The notes below the pieces were generated by a model that saw nothing but the letters and a program-made list of their open reading frames with translations, had not been told where the DNA came from and ran no database searches. A stretch of DNA of 64,000 bases from an uncultured Lutibacter sp. (GTDB taxonomy: Bacteria > Bacteroidota > Bacteroidia > Flavobacteriales > Flavobacteriaceae), in assembly GCF_947493565.1 (NCBI RefSeq), contig NZ_CANLRG010000005.1, forward strand, positions 1-64,000, written 5' to 3'. The translations under genes and the position numbers were made by a program. This document shows, piece by piece, positions 8,553-17,495 of the stretch (the stretch's first letter is position 1; the number at the start of each line of letters is the position of its first letter).

Positions 8553-9147
8553 TATCATTTTTTAAATATAAAACCTCTGCATTTTTATTAAACAAATAGG
8601 TTTTTTTACTTTGTAATTCAACACATTCAAAACGCGTTCTTCGAATGCTTCCTTTTTTATAGTTTTTATTATTAAATTTAAAAATACTTCCGTGTGCTAA
8701 TTCAAATATAAAGTTCTTTCCTGACATTTCATCATATTGTTTTAAAGCGTATGTTAAATTCACATCGGAACCCGTACTAGCTTTAGGATTTTTTAAATAG
8801 TTTGCTAAATGTGGAAGAATGTTTTCAGGAAAAATTGATGGCTGTAAAAAAGGCAACATTAAATGTTGAAAATTTTGTTTCCATTCAAGCCCATGAGGTT
8901 TGCTGTTTTGGTATTTTTTATAAGTTATAAAATGAGCAATTTCATGTATTAAAGTGAGTAAAAATTGAAATTTATTTAAATTATTATTTAATGTTATTTG
9001 AAAATTACCATTGCTAAATCTTTTAAATTCACCATGTTTAGTCCGCCTGTTGTTAACTATTTTAATATAAATTGGGTGTTCAGTTAGAATTTCTTTAACT
9101 AAAGGAATTGCTTTTTCTGGAAGATATTTTAAAAGAAGTTCACTCAT
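8545..9147 (-). CDS. SprT-like zinc metallopeptidase domain protein
   Basis: A 200-residue protein with the zinc motif H68-E69-x-x-H72 (LIHEIAHF) and a third ligand His85 in HGLEWK, the arrangement of SprT/Spartan-like domains. No signal peptide, so it is cytosolic. The substrate is unknown; SprT-like proteins elsewhere cut DNA-protein crosslinks, but this is not shown here. It sits between an SDR gene (4-bp gap) and the guanylyltransferase gene (overlap). Confidence 0.83.
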   Translation of the reverse strand: MSELLLKYLPEKAIPLVKEILTEHPIYIKIVNNRRTKHGEFKRFSNGNFQITLNNNLNKFQFLLTLIHEIAHFITYKKYQNSKPHGLEWKQNFQHLMLPFLQPSIFPENILPHLANYLKNPKASTGSDVNLTYALKQYDEMSGKNFIFELAHGSIFKFNNKNYKKGSIRRTRFECVELQSKKTYLFNKNAEVLYLKNDNE

Positions 9148-9151
9148 AAAA

Positions 9152-9832
9152 TTATGGTGTTGTTGAAGACACTTGAATTATTTTTCCATTAAAAAATTGA
9201 TTTCCTGTTAAAGCAAAATTGTACATGTAGCTTGCCATTTCTTTTGCAGAAACGGGAGCTTTATAGCCAGAAAAAGCTTCTTCTAACATTTCGGTTTGTA
9301 CAGCGCCTAAAGCTAATGCATTAAATGAAATTTGCTGCTCTTTATATTCTTCTGCAAGTAATTCAGTAAGGGTTAAAACTGCTCCTTTAGAAGAACTATA
9401 GGCTGCTAAGCCTGGGAATTTCATACTTCCCTGTACGCCACCAATGCTGCTAATAGTAACCACATGACTTCCTTTAAAAAGAAATGGAATTATTTGACGA
9501 GTTAATTCTGCCATTGCAAAAACATTTACTTTATAAACTTCTAAAAAATCGGTTGAAGTTAAATTTTCAAAAGGTTTGTTAATTAATTTACCAGCATTAT
9601 TTATTAAAATATCTACTTTTTTCCAGTGAGAAGCTATAAAATCGATTACTTTTTTTAAATCTGATTCATTAGATAAATCCACAGATAATGAAGTGATATT
9701 TTGAATATTAAGGTTGTTTAAAGGTTCAGAATTTCGAGATAAAGCCAAAACGTTATGGTTGTTTTTGGCAAATAATTGTGCCAATTCAAAACCAATTCCT
9801 CTACTGGTTCCTGTGATAATTACATTTTTCAT
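9152..9832 (-). CDS. Short-chain dehydrogenase/reductase (SDR)
   Basis: A 226-residue classical SDR. The nucleotide-binding glycine motif is TGTSRGIG (7-14), INNAG lies at 77-81, a catalytic serine is in TISSIGG, and Tyr145/Lys149 are in AYSSSKGA. It uses NAD(P)H to reduce or oxidise an unidentified carbonyl or alcohol. A 6-bp gap from the lipoprotein gene upstream indicates co-transcription. Confidence 0.85.
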   Translation of the reverse strand: MKNVIITGTSRGIGFELAQLFAKNNHNVLALSRNSEPLNNLNIQNITSLSVDLSNESDLKKVIDFIASHWKKVDILINNAGKLINKPFENLTSTDFLEVYKVNVFAMAELTRQIIPFLFKGSHVVTISSIGGVQGSMKFPGLAAYSSSKGAVLTLTELLAEEYKEQQISFNALALGAVQTEMLEEAFSGYKAPVSAKEMASYMYNFALTGNQFFNGKIIQVSSTTP

Positions 9833-9838
9833 TTTAAA

Positions 9839-11356
9839 TTAATTTTCAAAAATTATATGTTGATATGCTCCAATATCTGCAGGCATTGTTCTTTGAATTC
9901 CTAAAATATCATAAGGAACTATACTTGTTGCTTGAGTAGTTGCTTTTTGAATTCCCTTAGAATTTTCACCAATAATTAATTGATTGCTGTATGGAGCTTT
10001 AAAATCTGAGATTCCATTAAAAATATTGTCTATATAATGATTTGAATCTTCAAAATTATATGTTTCAATAGTTGTAGCGTTTTCATTTAAAAGGTCGAAT
10101 TTAATTAAGTTATTTTTAAACAAATAATTAAATTCAGTACCTTCAACTTTGTCTAAAATAAATTCATTTATATTACTTCCATCAATAATGCAATTGGTAA
10201 AATTAGCTGCAGCCAAAGTTCTAGTTTCTACAACTTGAGCATTATTTTTAAAATAAGTGAAATAATTGTTAATCAAAACGCTAGGGAATTTACGAAAACT
10301 GTTATTCCAAAAATTAGCAAATGTTGAATGAGTAAAATTATAAGTGCCGCCAATGGTACATGCTAAAGATGATTTACCACTGTTGTTTATAACGATGTTT
10401 TCTCCTTTAATATTGGTTTCTCGACCTAATAATCCAAATGATAAACTATTGTAAATTTGAGTGTTTTTTATGGTTAATATTGGAGTTGAAGAAAAACCCA
10501 ACGAATCTACAATAATACCTGCTGAAGCATTTTTAATAATTGTATTATTTATTTCATGGTGGTTACTACCAGCGCGTAACCAAATGGTTCCCCATTGACC
10601 TGGAATATTTTTATATGAAGGCTCTAACCGATCTCCTTCAATTATAACTTTATTGTTCAACTCTCCATTAATAATTAAAGAGGAGTTTTTAGAGGCAATT
10701 AATCCAGAGTTTGAATGGAAATAAAGTTTACTTCCAGCTTCAATTATAAGTTTTTTTCCTTCTGGAATTGCACAATAACCATAAATTACATAAGGTTTTT
10801 CATTAGTAAAAACAGTATTTCCATTTAAATAAAATCCTTGAGTTCGAATTTCTTCTCCCTCATCATCAACGCCTATATTGATAGTTGCTATAAATCCATC
10901 TGTATTTTTTGATGGATATAAAAAGTGAGCATCTTTAACTAAGGTAACTAACTTTACATCTTGAAGTTTTTCTCCTGCATCAAAAACAATAGAATCTGTA
11001 TAAATTGGGTTAGAAATTTGTTGGTAGTTTATAGTAGTTTCAATAAAAATATAGATACTGTCTTTGGCTAAAATTTCAACATTATCGAAATTTTTTCCTG
11101 GAACTCCATCTACGTTTAATCTATAAAATGAATTTTCACCTCGGCCTAATTTAATGGAGGGAATAGAAATAGCCTTATTGCTTTTATTGTACACTTTTAA
11201 ATTATAAGTACTGGAACCGATATTTGTAAATACCGTATCTAAATAAACAGTGTCTTTTGAAAAAGTAAGCTCTCCACTACTTAATTCTGTTGAAAAATCT
11301 TTTCTACAAGATGAAAAAAATATTGTAAAAATTAAAAAAGTAATGGTATAACGCAT
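9839..11356 (-). CDS. Beta-helix surface lipoprotein
   Basis: A 505-residue protein with a lipoprotein signal ending in FSSC (Cys17). Residues about 28-125 look like an immunoglobulin-type beta domain (LTFSKDTVYLDTVFTN). From about 190 onward, Asn/Ile-rich repeats (INNTIIKNASAGIIV, NTQIYNSLSFGLL) suggest a right-handed parallel beta-helix. The family is common but uncharacterised in Flavobacteriia. No catalytic site was recognised. It lies 39 bp after the cyclotransferase gene. Confidence 0.75.
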   Translation of the reverse strand: MRYTITFLIFTIFFSSCRKDFSTELSSGELTFSKDTVYLDTVFTNIGSSTYNLKVYNKSNKAISIPSIKLGRGENSFYRLNVDGVPGKNFDNVEILAKDSIYIFIETTINYQQISNPIYTDSIVFDAGEKLQDVKLVTLVKDAHFLYPSKNTDGFIATINIGVDDEGEEIRTQGFYLNGNTVFTNEKPYVIYGYCAIPEGKKLIIEAGSKLYFHSNSGLIASKNSSLIINGELNNKVIIEGDRLEPSYKNIPGQWGTIWLRAGSNHHEINNTIIKNASAGIIVDSLGFSSTPILTIKNTQIYNSLSFGLLGRETNIKGENIVINNSGKSSLACTIGGTYNFTHSTFANFWNNSFRKFPSVLINNYFTYFKNNAQVVETRTLAAANFTNCIIDGSNINEFILDKVEGTEFNYLFKNNLIKFDLLNENATTIETYNFEDSNHYIDNIFNGISDFKAPYSNQLIIGENSKGIQKATTQATSIVPYDILGIQRTMPADIGAYQHIIFEN

Positions 11357-11395
11357 TGAGGATGTTTTTGTAAAGATAAGAAGAATGATTCAGAA

Positions 11396-12430
11396 TTATT
11401 TTTTAATCAATTCAATTTCATACAATTTACCCCAATGTTTACCAGTAACAAAAAGTCTATTATTTTCTTTGTCAAAAGCAATACCATTTAATACTTCATC
11501 ATCATCGGTTAAATTTTGTTCTTTTAAAATATCTTCTTTTAAACTGTTTAAATTAGCAACGCCTTCCACTTTTCCTGTCTTAGGATTTATCATTAAAATA
11601 GAGTTTTGTTGCCAAATATTTGCATAAATTAAGCCATTTACATACTCTAATTCATTAAGTTTTTCAACTTTTCTATCGTTGGTATAAGCTTCAATATAAC
11701 TTTCTTCAACTAACGTTTCTGGATTTAAAAACCAAATACGTTCGGTTCCATCAGTTTTTAATAATTTTTCACCATTATTTGCAAGTCCCCAGCCTTCTCT
11801 GCTTTTGGTATATTTAAACTCTTTTTCTTTCTCAAAAGTATCTAAGTTATATACAAATCCAACACCGCTTTGCCAAGTAAGTTGATAAATTTTATGGTTA
11901 AATATGGTAATACCTTCGCCAAAATATTGGTCATCTAAATCTATTTGTTGTAATACTTTTCCAGATGTAAGTTCAACTTTTCTAATGTATGAACTTCCTT
12001 TTCTCCCTGTGCCTTCATATAAATAACCATTATAATATTCTAACCCCTGTGTAAAAGCATTTTTATCATGAGGGTATTTGTTAATTATTTTAAAGGTATA
12101 AATATCAGGTGCTGTATCAGCGGTAAAATATATAGGTTTTGTAATTTTTTTAGTTTTGCTTTCAAAAAAAACAATAGCAGTTATGGTGTGCTTACCTAAC
12201 TTATAATCTCTAATGTTTATTGTTGAAGTATTGCCTTTATTTATAATTTTATTACCATCAATAGAAAATTGAACAGAATCTATTGGTTTATTGTTTTTTT
12301 CCGAAATTGAAATGGTTAATTCTTGATTGCTTTTTATTTTTTTAGGAGTATTTAAAGTGAATTTATACTCACTTTTACAGGATATTAGTAAAATAAAAGT
12401 TAAAAAACTAAATAGAGGCTTATAGGACAT
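11396..12430 (-). CDS. Glutaminyl-peptide cyclotransferase lipoprotein
   Basis: A glutamine cyclotransferase (plant/bacterial beta-propeller type) that converts N-terminal Gln to pyroglutamate. The catalytic domain (about 100-344) has the family features FTQGLEYYNGYLYEGTGRKG, YFGEGITIF, TDGTERIWFL and LNGIAFD. I chose the ATG at 12430 over the one at 12493 because it gives a clean lipoprotein signal (MSYKPLF ... LLISC, Cys18); the longer form has a non-signal extension over the L31 promoter. An Ig-like domain fills residues about 25-95. First gene of the minus-strand run down to 6036. Confidence 0.85.
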   Translation of the reverse strand: MSYKPLFSFLTFILLISCKSEYKFTLNTPKKIKSNQELTISISEKNNKPIDSVQFSIDGNKIINKGNTSTINIRDYKLGKHTITAIVFFESKTKKITKPIYFTADTAPDIYTFKIINKYPHDKNAFTQGLEYYNGYLYEGTGRKGSSYIRKVELTSGKVLQQIDLDDQYFGEGITIFNHKIYQLTWQSGVGFVYNLDTFEKEKEFKYTKSREGWGLANNGEKLLKTDGTERIWFLNPETLVEESYIEAYTNDRKVEKLNELEYVNGLIYANIWQQNSILMINPKTGKVEGVANLNSLKEDILKEQNLTDDDEVLNGIAFDKENNRLFVTGKHWGKLYEIELIKK

Positions 12431-12480
12431 AACTTTGTTTGAAGATTTATATTTTTTATGTAAATAAAATAAATTATTTG

Positions 12481-12510
12481 TTTGAAGTTTCAAAAATATA
12501 GTTAAATTTG
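12481..12510 (+). promoter_or_regulatory. Promoter of rpmE2
   Basis: TTTG (12481-12484), 18 bp, then TAAATTTG (12503-12510), a Bacteroidota sigma-type promoter about 40 bp before the L31 start. Confidence 0.75.
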
Positions 12511-12549
12511 CAGTCTTAAAAATAAAAATAGAATTAAAACGAGTTTACG

Positions 12550-12801
12550 ATGAGAAAAGGTATACACCCAGATAATTATAGAATGGTAGCATTTAAAGAT
12601 ATGTCTAATGAAGACGTGTTTTTAACTCGTTCAACAGTAAATACTAAGGAAACTATTGAAATTGAAGGTGTTGAATATCCTTTAGTAAAATTAGAGATTT
12701 CAAGAACTTCACATCCATTTTACACTGGTAAATCTAAATTAATAGATACTGCTGGACGTATTGATAAGTTCAAATCTAAATATGCTAAATTTAAAAAATA
12801 A
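12550..12801 (+). CDS. rpmE2: 50S ribosomal protein L31 type B
   Basis: An 83-residue L31 with the conserved start [11 protein letters not shown] and [24 protein letters not shown]. It lacks the CxxC zinc pairs of type A L31, which is the C-minus form that replaces the zinc protein in many Bacteroidota. It has its own promoter and terminator. Confidence 0.96.
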   Translation: MRKGIHPDNYRMVAFKDMSNEDVFLTRSTVNTKETIEIEGVEYPLVKLEISRTSHPFYTGKSKLIDTAGRIDKFKSKYAKFKK

Positions 12802-12825
12802 GCATTTTTTAGTTTAAAAATATTT

Positions 12826-12856
12826 AAAATCCTCAACGAAAGTTGAGGGTTTTTTG
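12826..12856 (+). terminator. Terminator after rpmE2
   Basis: CCTCAAC (12831-12837) pairs with GTTGAGG (12842-12848) around a GAAA tetraloop, followed by GTTTTTTG. Confidence 0.9.
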
Positions 12857-12932
12857 TTATTAAATACTTAGGTTTAAGATAGATATGAATATTTTATAAA
12901 AAAATTGCTATATTGTATAAAAAATCTACACT

Positions 12933-14039
12933 ATGCCAATTTATATGGATCGTCATGATATCCCAAAAGAAATTAAAGCAGAACATGTAGCTGAGATGCA
13001 TCAAATTGATTTAAAAATTGAACACAAATTTGGCTGCAGGGGATTAACATATTGGTGTGATGAAGAAAGGAATACTGCTTTTTGTTTGATTGAAGCTCCT
13101 AATAAAAAAGCCATTCAAGATATGCATAACCAAGCTCATGGTGAATTTCCTCATAGCATTATTGAAGTTGATAAAAAAATCGTTGAATCTTTTCTAGGAA
13201 GAATTGAAGATCCAGTAAAAGCTAAAAATACGAAGTTAAATATTATTAATGACCCTGCTTTTAGGGTTATTATGGTCTTAAAAACGAGTAGTTTTTTAAA
13301 TAGATTAGAAGCCAATCAGTTTAGTTTATTTTTGCAAAAATTTCATAATAGTGTTTTAAAAACCTTTAAACATTTTAAAGGAAGTATTGTTAAAAGAGAT
13401 AATAATCACTATTTAGTATCTTTTAAATCGGTAAGTAATGCTGTAACTTGTATGTCAAAAATTCAATCAAATTTTAAATACATTACTCCAAAATTTGATT
13501 TAAAAAATAGGAGGATAAAAATTGCATTAAGTGCTGGTTCTCCAGTTTCTGAAAAAGAAACAATTTTTGAAGAAGCCATAACATTGGCTACAAGAATGTG
13601 TGATATTGTTAAAAATCAATTAGTAATATCAAACGAGGTAAGAGAGTTGTATGAAAGTGAAAATAGAAATTTGATTATTGATCGAGAATTGATAAAAGTT
13701 TTAAAACCAAACGAAGAAGTTTTTTTAAATAAATTAATGAATTTTGTTGAACAAGTTTGGAATAAACCAAGTTTTAAAGTAGCTAATTTTTGTAAAGGTA
13801 TGGGGTATAGTAAATCTCAACTTTATAGAAAATTAATACAATTAACAGGAATGTCTCCAAATAATTTTATTAGAGAATTTAGACTACATCAAGCTCTAGG
13901 ATTACTCCACAAACAAAGCCAAAATATCTCTGAAATAGCTTATGAATCTGGTTTTAATAGTCCAGCGTATTTTTCTAAATGTTTTATAGAAAAATATGGA
14001 ATTTTACCCTCAAAATACATTCAACAACATAAAACTTAG
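12933..14039 (+). CDS. DUF4242 - cyclase-like - AraC HTH transcription regulator
   Basis: A 368-residue three-part protein. Residues about 1-80 match DUF4242 (nickel-binding SCO4226-like ferredoxin fold; MPIYMDRHDIP ... HGEFPHSIIEVD). Residues about 105-245 look like a class III adenylate/guanylate cyclase fold (KTFKHFKGSIVKRDNNHYLVSF, RIKIALSAGSP) without clear metal-binding Asp pairs, so it is probably a sensor and not an enzyme. Residues about 265-366 are an AraC helix-turn-helix (ISEIAYESGFNSPAYFSKCF). It probably controls the two genes downstream (175-bp gap), perhaps through a metal or small ligand; that is inference. Confidence 0.78.
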   Translation: MPIYMDRHDIPKEIKAEHVAEMHQIDLKIEHKFGCRGLTYWCDEERNTAFCLIEAPNKKAIQDMHNQAHGEFPHSIIEVDKKIVESFLGRIEDPVKAKNTKLNIINDPAFRVIMVLKTSSFLNRLEANQFSLFLQKFHNSVLKTFKHFKGSIVKRDNNHYLVSFKSVSNAVTCMSKIQSNFKYITPKFDLKNRRIKIALSAGSPVSEKETIFEEAITLATRMCDIVKNQLVISNEVRELYESENRNLIIDRELIKVLKPNEEVFLNKLMNFVEQVWNKPSFKVANFCKGMGYSKSQLYRKLIQLTGMSPNNFIREFRLHQALGLLHKQSQNISEIAYESGFNSPAYFSKCFIEKYGILPSKYIQQHKT

Positions 14040-14214
14040 TTTAATTAAGTTTTATAAATGACCCAAAATTATACTTATTTGAATTAAATATAGAGGTGTG
14101 TTCCTTTATATATTGTTAAAATTGGTTATATAAAAGATGAACTAATTAGGTTGTTAATTTTTAATAATTAATAATCGTAAAGAATATTTATTTACTAACC
14201 TAAAAATAAAATTT

Positions 14215-15606
14215 ATGTTTAATTCAATAAATAATTTAAACGAATCAATTATTGAAGAATTTAAAGCTCAAATAAGAGGTGAGTTGGTTTTTCCAAATGA
14301 TTTTAATTATCATACTGCTCGTAAAGTCTATAATGGTATGATCGATAAATATCCAGGTTTAATTGTTAAATGTATAGATGTAGCAGATGTTATACATTCA
14401 GTAAACTTTGGAAGAAATAATGATTTGCTAGTAGCTGTTAGAGGTGGAGGTCATAATGGAGGAGGATTAGGAATTTGTGATGATGGTTTAGTGATTGATT
14501 TATCTGGAATTAAATTTGTAAGGGTTGATATTTCAGACCGTACTGTTCGAGTAGGAGGGGGTAATTTATGGGGAGAAGTAGACCATGCAATTCACCCTTT
14601 TGGATTGGCAATACCAGCAGGAATTATTTCTACAACGGGTGTTGGAGGTTTAACTCTTGGAGGTGGTGTTGGTCATCTTTCTAGAAAATTTGGGTTAACC
14701 ATTGATAATTTATTAGAAGCGGATATGGTTTTAGCTGATGGTAGTTTTGTTACAGTAAATGCCAAACAACATCCTGATTTATTTTGGGCTATTAGAGGTG
14801 GAGGTGGAAATTTTGGAATTGTAACTTCTTTTAAATTTAAAGCATATAAAGTAAAAACGGTTATTGGAGGACCAACTTTATGGCCAATTGAAAAAACTGA
14901 AGAGATTATGGAATGGTATCATAATTTTATTCAGAATGCTCCTGATGAGTTGAATGGATTTATTGCGACTATGATTATTCCTGGAGATCCATTTCCTAAG
15001 CATTTACACAATAAACAATTCTGTGGTATTGTTTGGTGTTATGTAGGTGACCCAGCTAAATTTGATAAATTGTTTGAAGCTGTATTAGAGTTAGATCCTT
15101 TATTTCAACATGTAGGTGAAATGCCATATCCGTCTATACAAACCTTGTTTGACGGTTTGATGCCTCCTGGGATGCAATGGTACTGGAGAGCCGACTTTTT
15201 CAATGAATTGGGAGCAGAAGTTAGAGAACAGCATTTAAAGTTTGGTTCAAATATTCCAACACCACTTTCTCAAATGCATTTATATCCTATAAGTGGAGCA
15301 GCAAGCAGAGTTGGGGCTCAAGAAACACCTTGGGCGTACAGAGATGCTAAGTATGCTGGAGTTATAGTTGGTGTAGATCCAGACCCTAAAAAAGCTGACA
15401 AAATTACCTCGTGGTGTAAAGATTATTGGCAAGCTTTACACCCATATTCATCAGGTGGCGCATATTCAAATTTTATGATGGATGAAGGGCAAGACCGTGT
15501 AAAAGCAAGTTATAAGCACAATTATGAACGCTTAACAAAAATTAAAAAGAAATATGATCCAACTAATTTATTTAAAGTAAATCAAAACATTCAACCAAGT
15601 AACTAA
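14215..15606 (+). CDS. FAD-linked oxidase, BBE (berberine-bridge-like) family
   Basis: A 463-residue flavoprotein of the PCMH/VAO superfamily. The FAD domain has RGGGHNGGGLG, whose His is the usual site of covalent 8-alpha-histidyl FAD, and GGGVGHLSRKFGL, where the Cys used for bicovalent attachment in BBE enzymes is replaced, so a single covalent bond is expected. The BBE motif YDPTNLFKVNQNIQP closes the protein. Substrate is unknown; relatives oxidise alcohols, sugars or amines. No signal peptide is visible. It lies 18 bp before the haemoglobin gene. Confidence 0.85.
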   Translation: MFNSINNLNESIIEEFKAQIRGELVFPNDFNYHTARKVYNGMIDKYPGLIVKCIDVADVIHSVNFGRNNDLLVAVRGGGHNGGGLGICDDGLVIDLSGIKFVRVDISDRTVRVGGGNLWGEVDHAIHPFGLAIPAGIISTTGVGGLTLGGGVGHLSRKFGLTIDNLLEADMVLADGSFVTVNAKQHPDLFWAIRGGGGNFGIVTSFKFKAYKVKTVIGGPTLWPIEKTEEIMEWYHNFIQNAPDELNGFIATMIIPGDPFPKHLHNKQFCGIVWCYVGDPAKFDKLFEAVLELDPLFQHVGEMPYPSIQTLFDGLMPPGMQWYWRADFFNELGAEVREQHLKFGSNIPTPLSQMHLYPISGAASRVGAQETPWAYRDAKYAGVIVGVDPDPKKADKITSWCKDYWQALHPYSSGGAYSNFMMDEGQDRVKASYKHNYERLTKIKKKYDPTNLFKVNQNIQPSN

Positions 15607-15624
15607 TTTAAAATCAAAATAATC

Positions 15625-16125
15625 ATGAAAACTACTAAACTAATTGTCATTTTTATAATGACATTATTCATTACAAATTGCTCGAATAAAAAGGCAGAGA
15701 AACAAAATAACTCAGATGAAAAAATAACTGAAGTTGTTGAAAGTACACCTGAAGAGGTAAGTTTATTTAATCGTTTAGGAGGTGAAAAAGGAATTTCTAT
15801 GATTGTAGATGATATTGTTCAGGCTCATTTGGACAACCCTACCATAAATGAAGTTTTTTTGCCTTTAAAAGAAAACCCTGAACACTTTGAAGCTTTTAAA
15901 CGTCACGTAAAAGAATTTTTATCAGCGGGTACTGGAGGAGAAGCCACTTATACTGGGAAAGATTTACCAGCTGCTCATAAAGGTTTAAATACCACTGAAG
16001 CTCAATTTTTGGCAGCTGTAGATGATATTTTAGGTGTTTTAAGCAAGCATAATATAGATGAGGAAACCAAAAAAGATATGCTTTATATTTTGTATTCTAT
16101 GAAAGGAGCAGTAATTGGATTATAA
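15625..16125 (+). CDS. Group 1 truncated haemoglobin with lipoprotein signal
   Basis: A 166-residue protein. After a lipoprotein signal (FITNC, Cys19) and an acidic linker comes a group 1 truncated globin (about 46-166): LFNRLGGEKGI starts helix A/B, and proximal His118 lies in DLPAAHKGLN. Truncated haemoglobins bind O2 or NO and are usually cytosolic, so an exported, lipid-anchored one is unusual. It follows the FAD oxidase by 18 bp and a DUF4242-AraC regulator, which suggests linked oxidative or NO-related chemistry; that role is inferred. Confidence 0.88.
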   Translation: MKTTKLIVIFIMTLFITNCSNKKAEKQNNSDEKITEVVESTPEEVSLFNRLGGEKGISMIVDDIVQAHLDNPTINEVFLPLKENPEHFEAFKRHVKEFLSAGTGGEATYTGKDLPAAHKGLNTTEAQFLAAVDDILGVLSKHNIDEETKKDMLYILYSMKGAVIGL

Positions 16126-16171
16126 TTATTTTTTAAATAACTAAAACCTATTTTTATAGAATATTAAGTAT

Positions 16172-16207
16172 AAAAAACCCATTGTAAAAAACACAATGGG
16201 TTTAAAT
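16172..16207. terminator. Terminator between the haemoglobin gene and pdhC
   Basis: AAACCCATTGT (16175-16185) pairs with ACAATGGGTTT (16193-16203). It lies between converging genes. Confidence 0.8.
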
Positions 16208-16229
16208 TATTTATAGATGTTCTATGTAA

Positions 16230-17495
16230 CTAAGCTAACATTGTTACAGGATTTTCAATGTATTGTTTTAAAGTTTGTAAAAATGCAGCACCAGTAGCTC
16301 CGTCAACCGTTCTGTGATCACAAGCTAAGGTAACTTTCATAGTATTTCCAACAACAATTTCTCCATTTTTTACTACTGGTTTTTGAATGATAGCACCAAC
16401 GGATAATATAGCTGAGTTTGGTTGATTGATGATTGAAGTAAATTCTGAAATTCCAAACATTCCAAGGTTAGAAACTGTAAAAGTACTACCTTCCATTTCT
16501 GCAGGAGTTAATTTTTTAGTTTTAGCTTTAACTGCTTTATCTTTTACTTCTGTGCCTATTTGAGTTAAACTTTTTTGATCTGTAAATGGAATCACAGGAA
16601 CAAGAAGTCCATCTTCAACTGCAACAGCAACACCAATATTTACATGGTGGTTTATTCTAGTTCTATCATCAAACCATTGTGAATTTACTTGAGGGTGTTT
16701 TTTAAGCGCCATCGCACTTGCTTTTACAACCATATCATTGAAAGACACTTTGGTATCAGGAATTTCATTAATAACTTTTCTTGACGCTATTGCGTTATCC
16801 ATATTTATTTCCAACATTAAGTAATAATGTGGTGCAGTAAATTTAGATTCGGCTAATCTGCGTGCAATAGTTTTACGCATTTGAGAATTGTTAGTTTCTT
16901 CAAAGCTTTCTTCTCCTAAATTGATAGGGGAAGTTACTGTAGTTGTAGCTGTAGCTGTAACAGGAACAAAGTTCTCAATATCGCGTTTTATAACTCTACC
17001 GTTTTCACCAGAGCCAGCTACTGTTGCTAAATTGATACCTTTTTCTTCAGCAATTTTTTTAGCTAAAGGGGAGGCTACAATTCTACCTGAAGTATTTACA
17101 ACGGGTGCTGCTACTTGCTCAACAACAGCAGTTTTAGGTGTATTCACTTCTTTTTTAGGCTCTTCAACTGGTGCTTTGGTTTCTTTTTTAGTAGAAGTTT
17201 TTTCTTTTACAGGAGTTTCTAAATTAAAGTTTTTTACAATATCATCTATATTTTCGCCTTCTTCACCTATAATTGCTAATAAAGAATCTACAGGAGCACT
17301 TTCACCGTCTTCTAAACCAACATATAAAAGAGTTCCTTCGTTAAAAGATTCGAATTCCATAGTTGCTTTGTCAGTTTCAATTTCGGCTAAAATATCGCCT
17401 TCTGAAACTTTATCACCTACTTTTTTTAACCACTGAGCAACAACCCCTTCGGTCATTGTATCACTCAAACGCGGCATTGTAATTATTTCTGCCAT
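16230..17495 (-). CDS. pdhC: Pyruvate dehydrogenase complex E2, dihydrolipoamide acetyltransferase
   Basis: A 421-residue E2 subunit. One lipoyl domain (1-75) with lipoyl Lys43 in ETDKATMEF, a Pro/Ala/Glu/Lys-rich linker, a peripheral subunit-binding domain (about 133-170, RIVASPLAKKIAEEKGI) and the catalytic acetyltransferase domain. The active-site motif is intact (H394-R-T-V-D398-G). It transfers acetyl groups from lipoate to CoA. It starts immediately after the pdhA stop, so the two are one transcript. E1-beta and E3 are not in the window. Confidence 0.94.
   Translation of the reverse strand: MAEIITMPRLSDTMTEGVVAQWLKKVGDKVSEGDILAEIETDKATMEFESFNEGTLLYVGLEDGESAPVDSLLAIIGEEGENIDDIVKNFNLETPVKEKTSTKKETKAPVEEPKKEVNTPKTAVVEQVAAPVVNTSGRIVASPLAKKIAEEKGINLATVAGSGENGRVIKRDIENFVPVTATATTTVTSPINLGEESFEETNNSQMRKTIARRLAESKFTAPHYYLMLEINMDNAIASRKVINEIPDTKVSFNDMVVKASAMALKKHPQVNSQWFDDRTRINHHVNIGVAVAVEDGLLVPVIPFTDQKSLTQIGTEVKDKAVKAKTKKLTPAEMEGSTFTVSNLGMFGISEFTSIINQPNSAILSVGAIIQKPVVKNGEIVVGNTMKVTLACDHRTVDGATGAAFLQTLKQYIENPVTMLA

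Noticed and set aside
14040-14214. ATGACCCAAAATTATA before the FAD oxidase as a fourth dyad
   Set aside because: The right half reads AATTATA, not ATCATA, so the dyad is broken.
16888-17436. 182-residue plus-strand frame inside pdhC
   Set aside because: Shadow of the Ala/Val/Glu-rich linker of E2 on the other strand; low-complexity Ser/Thr/Val product with no family features.
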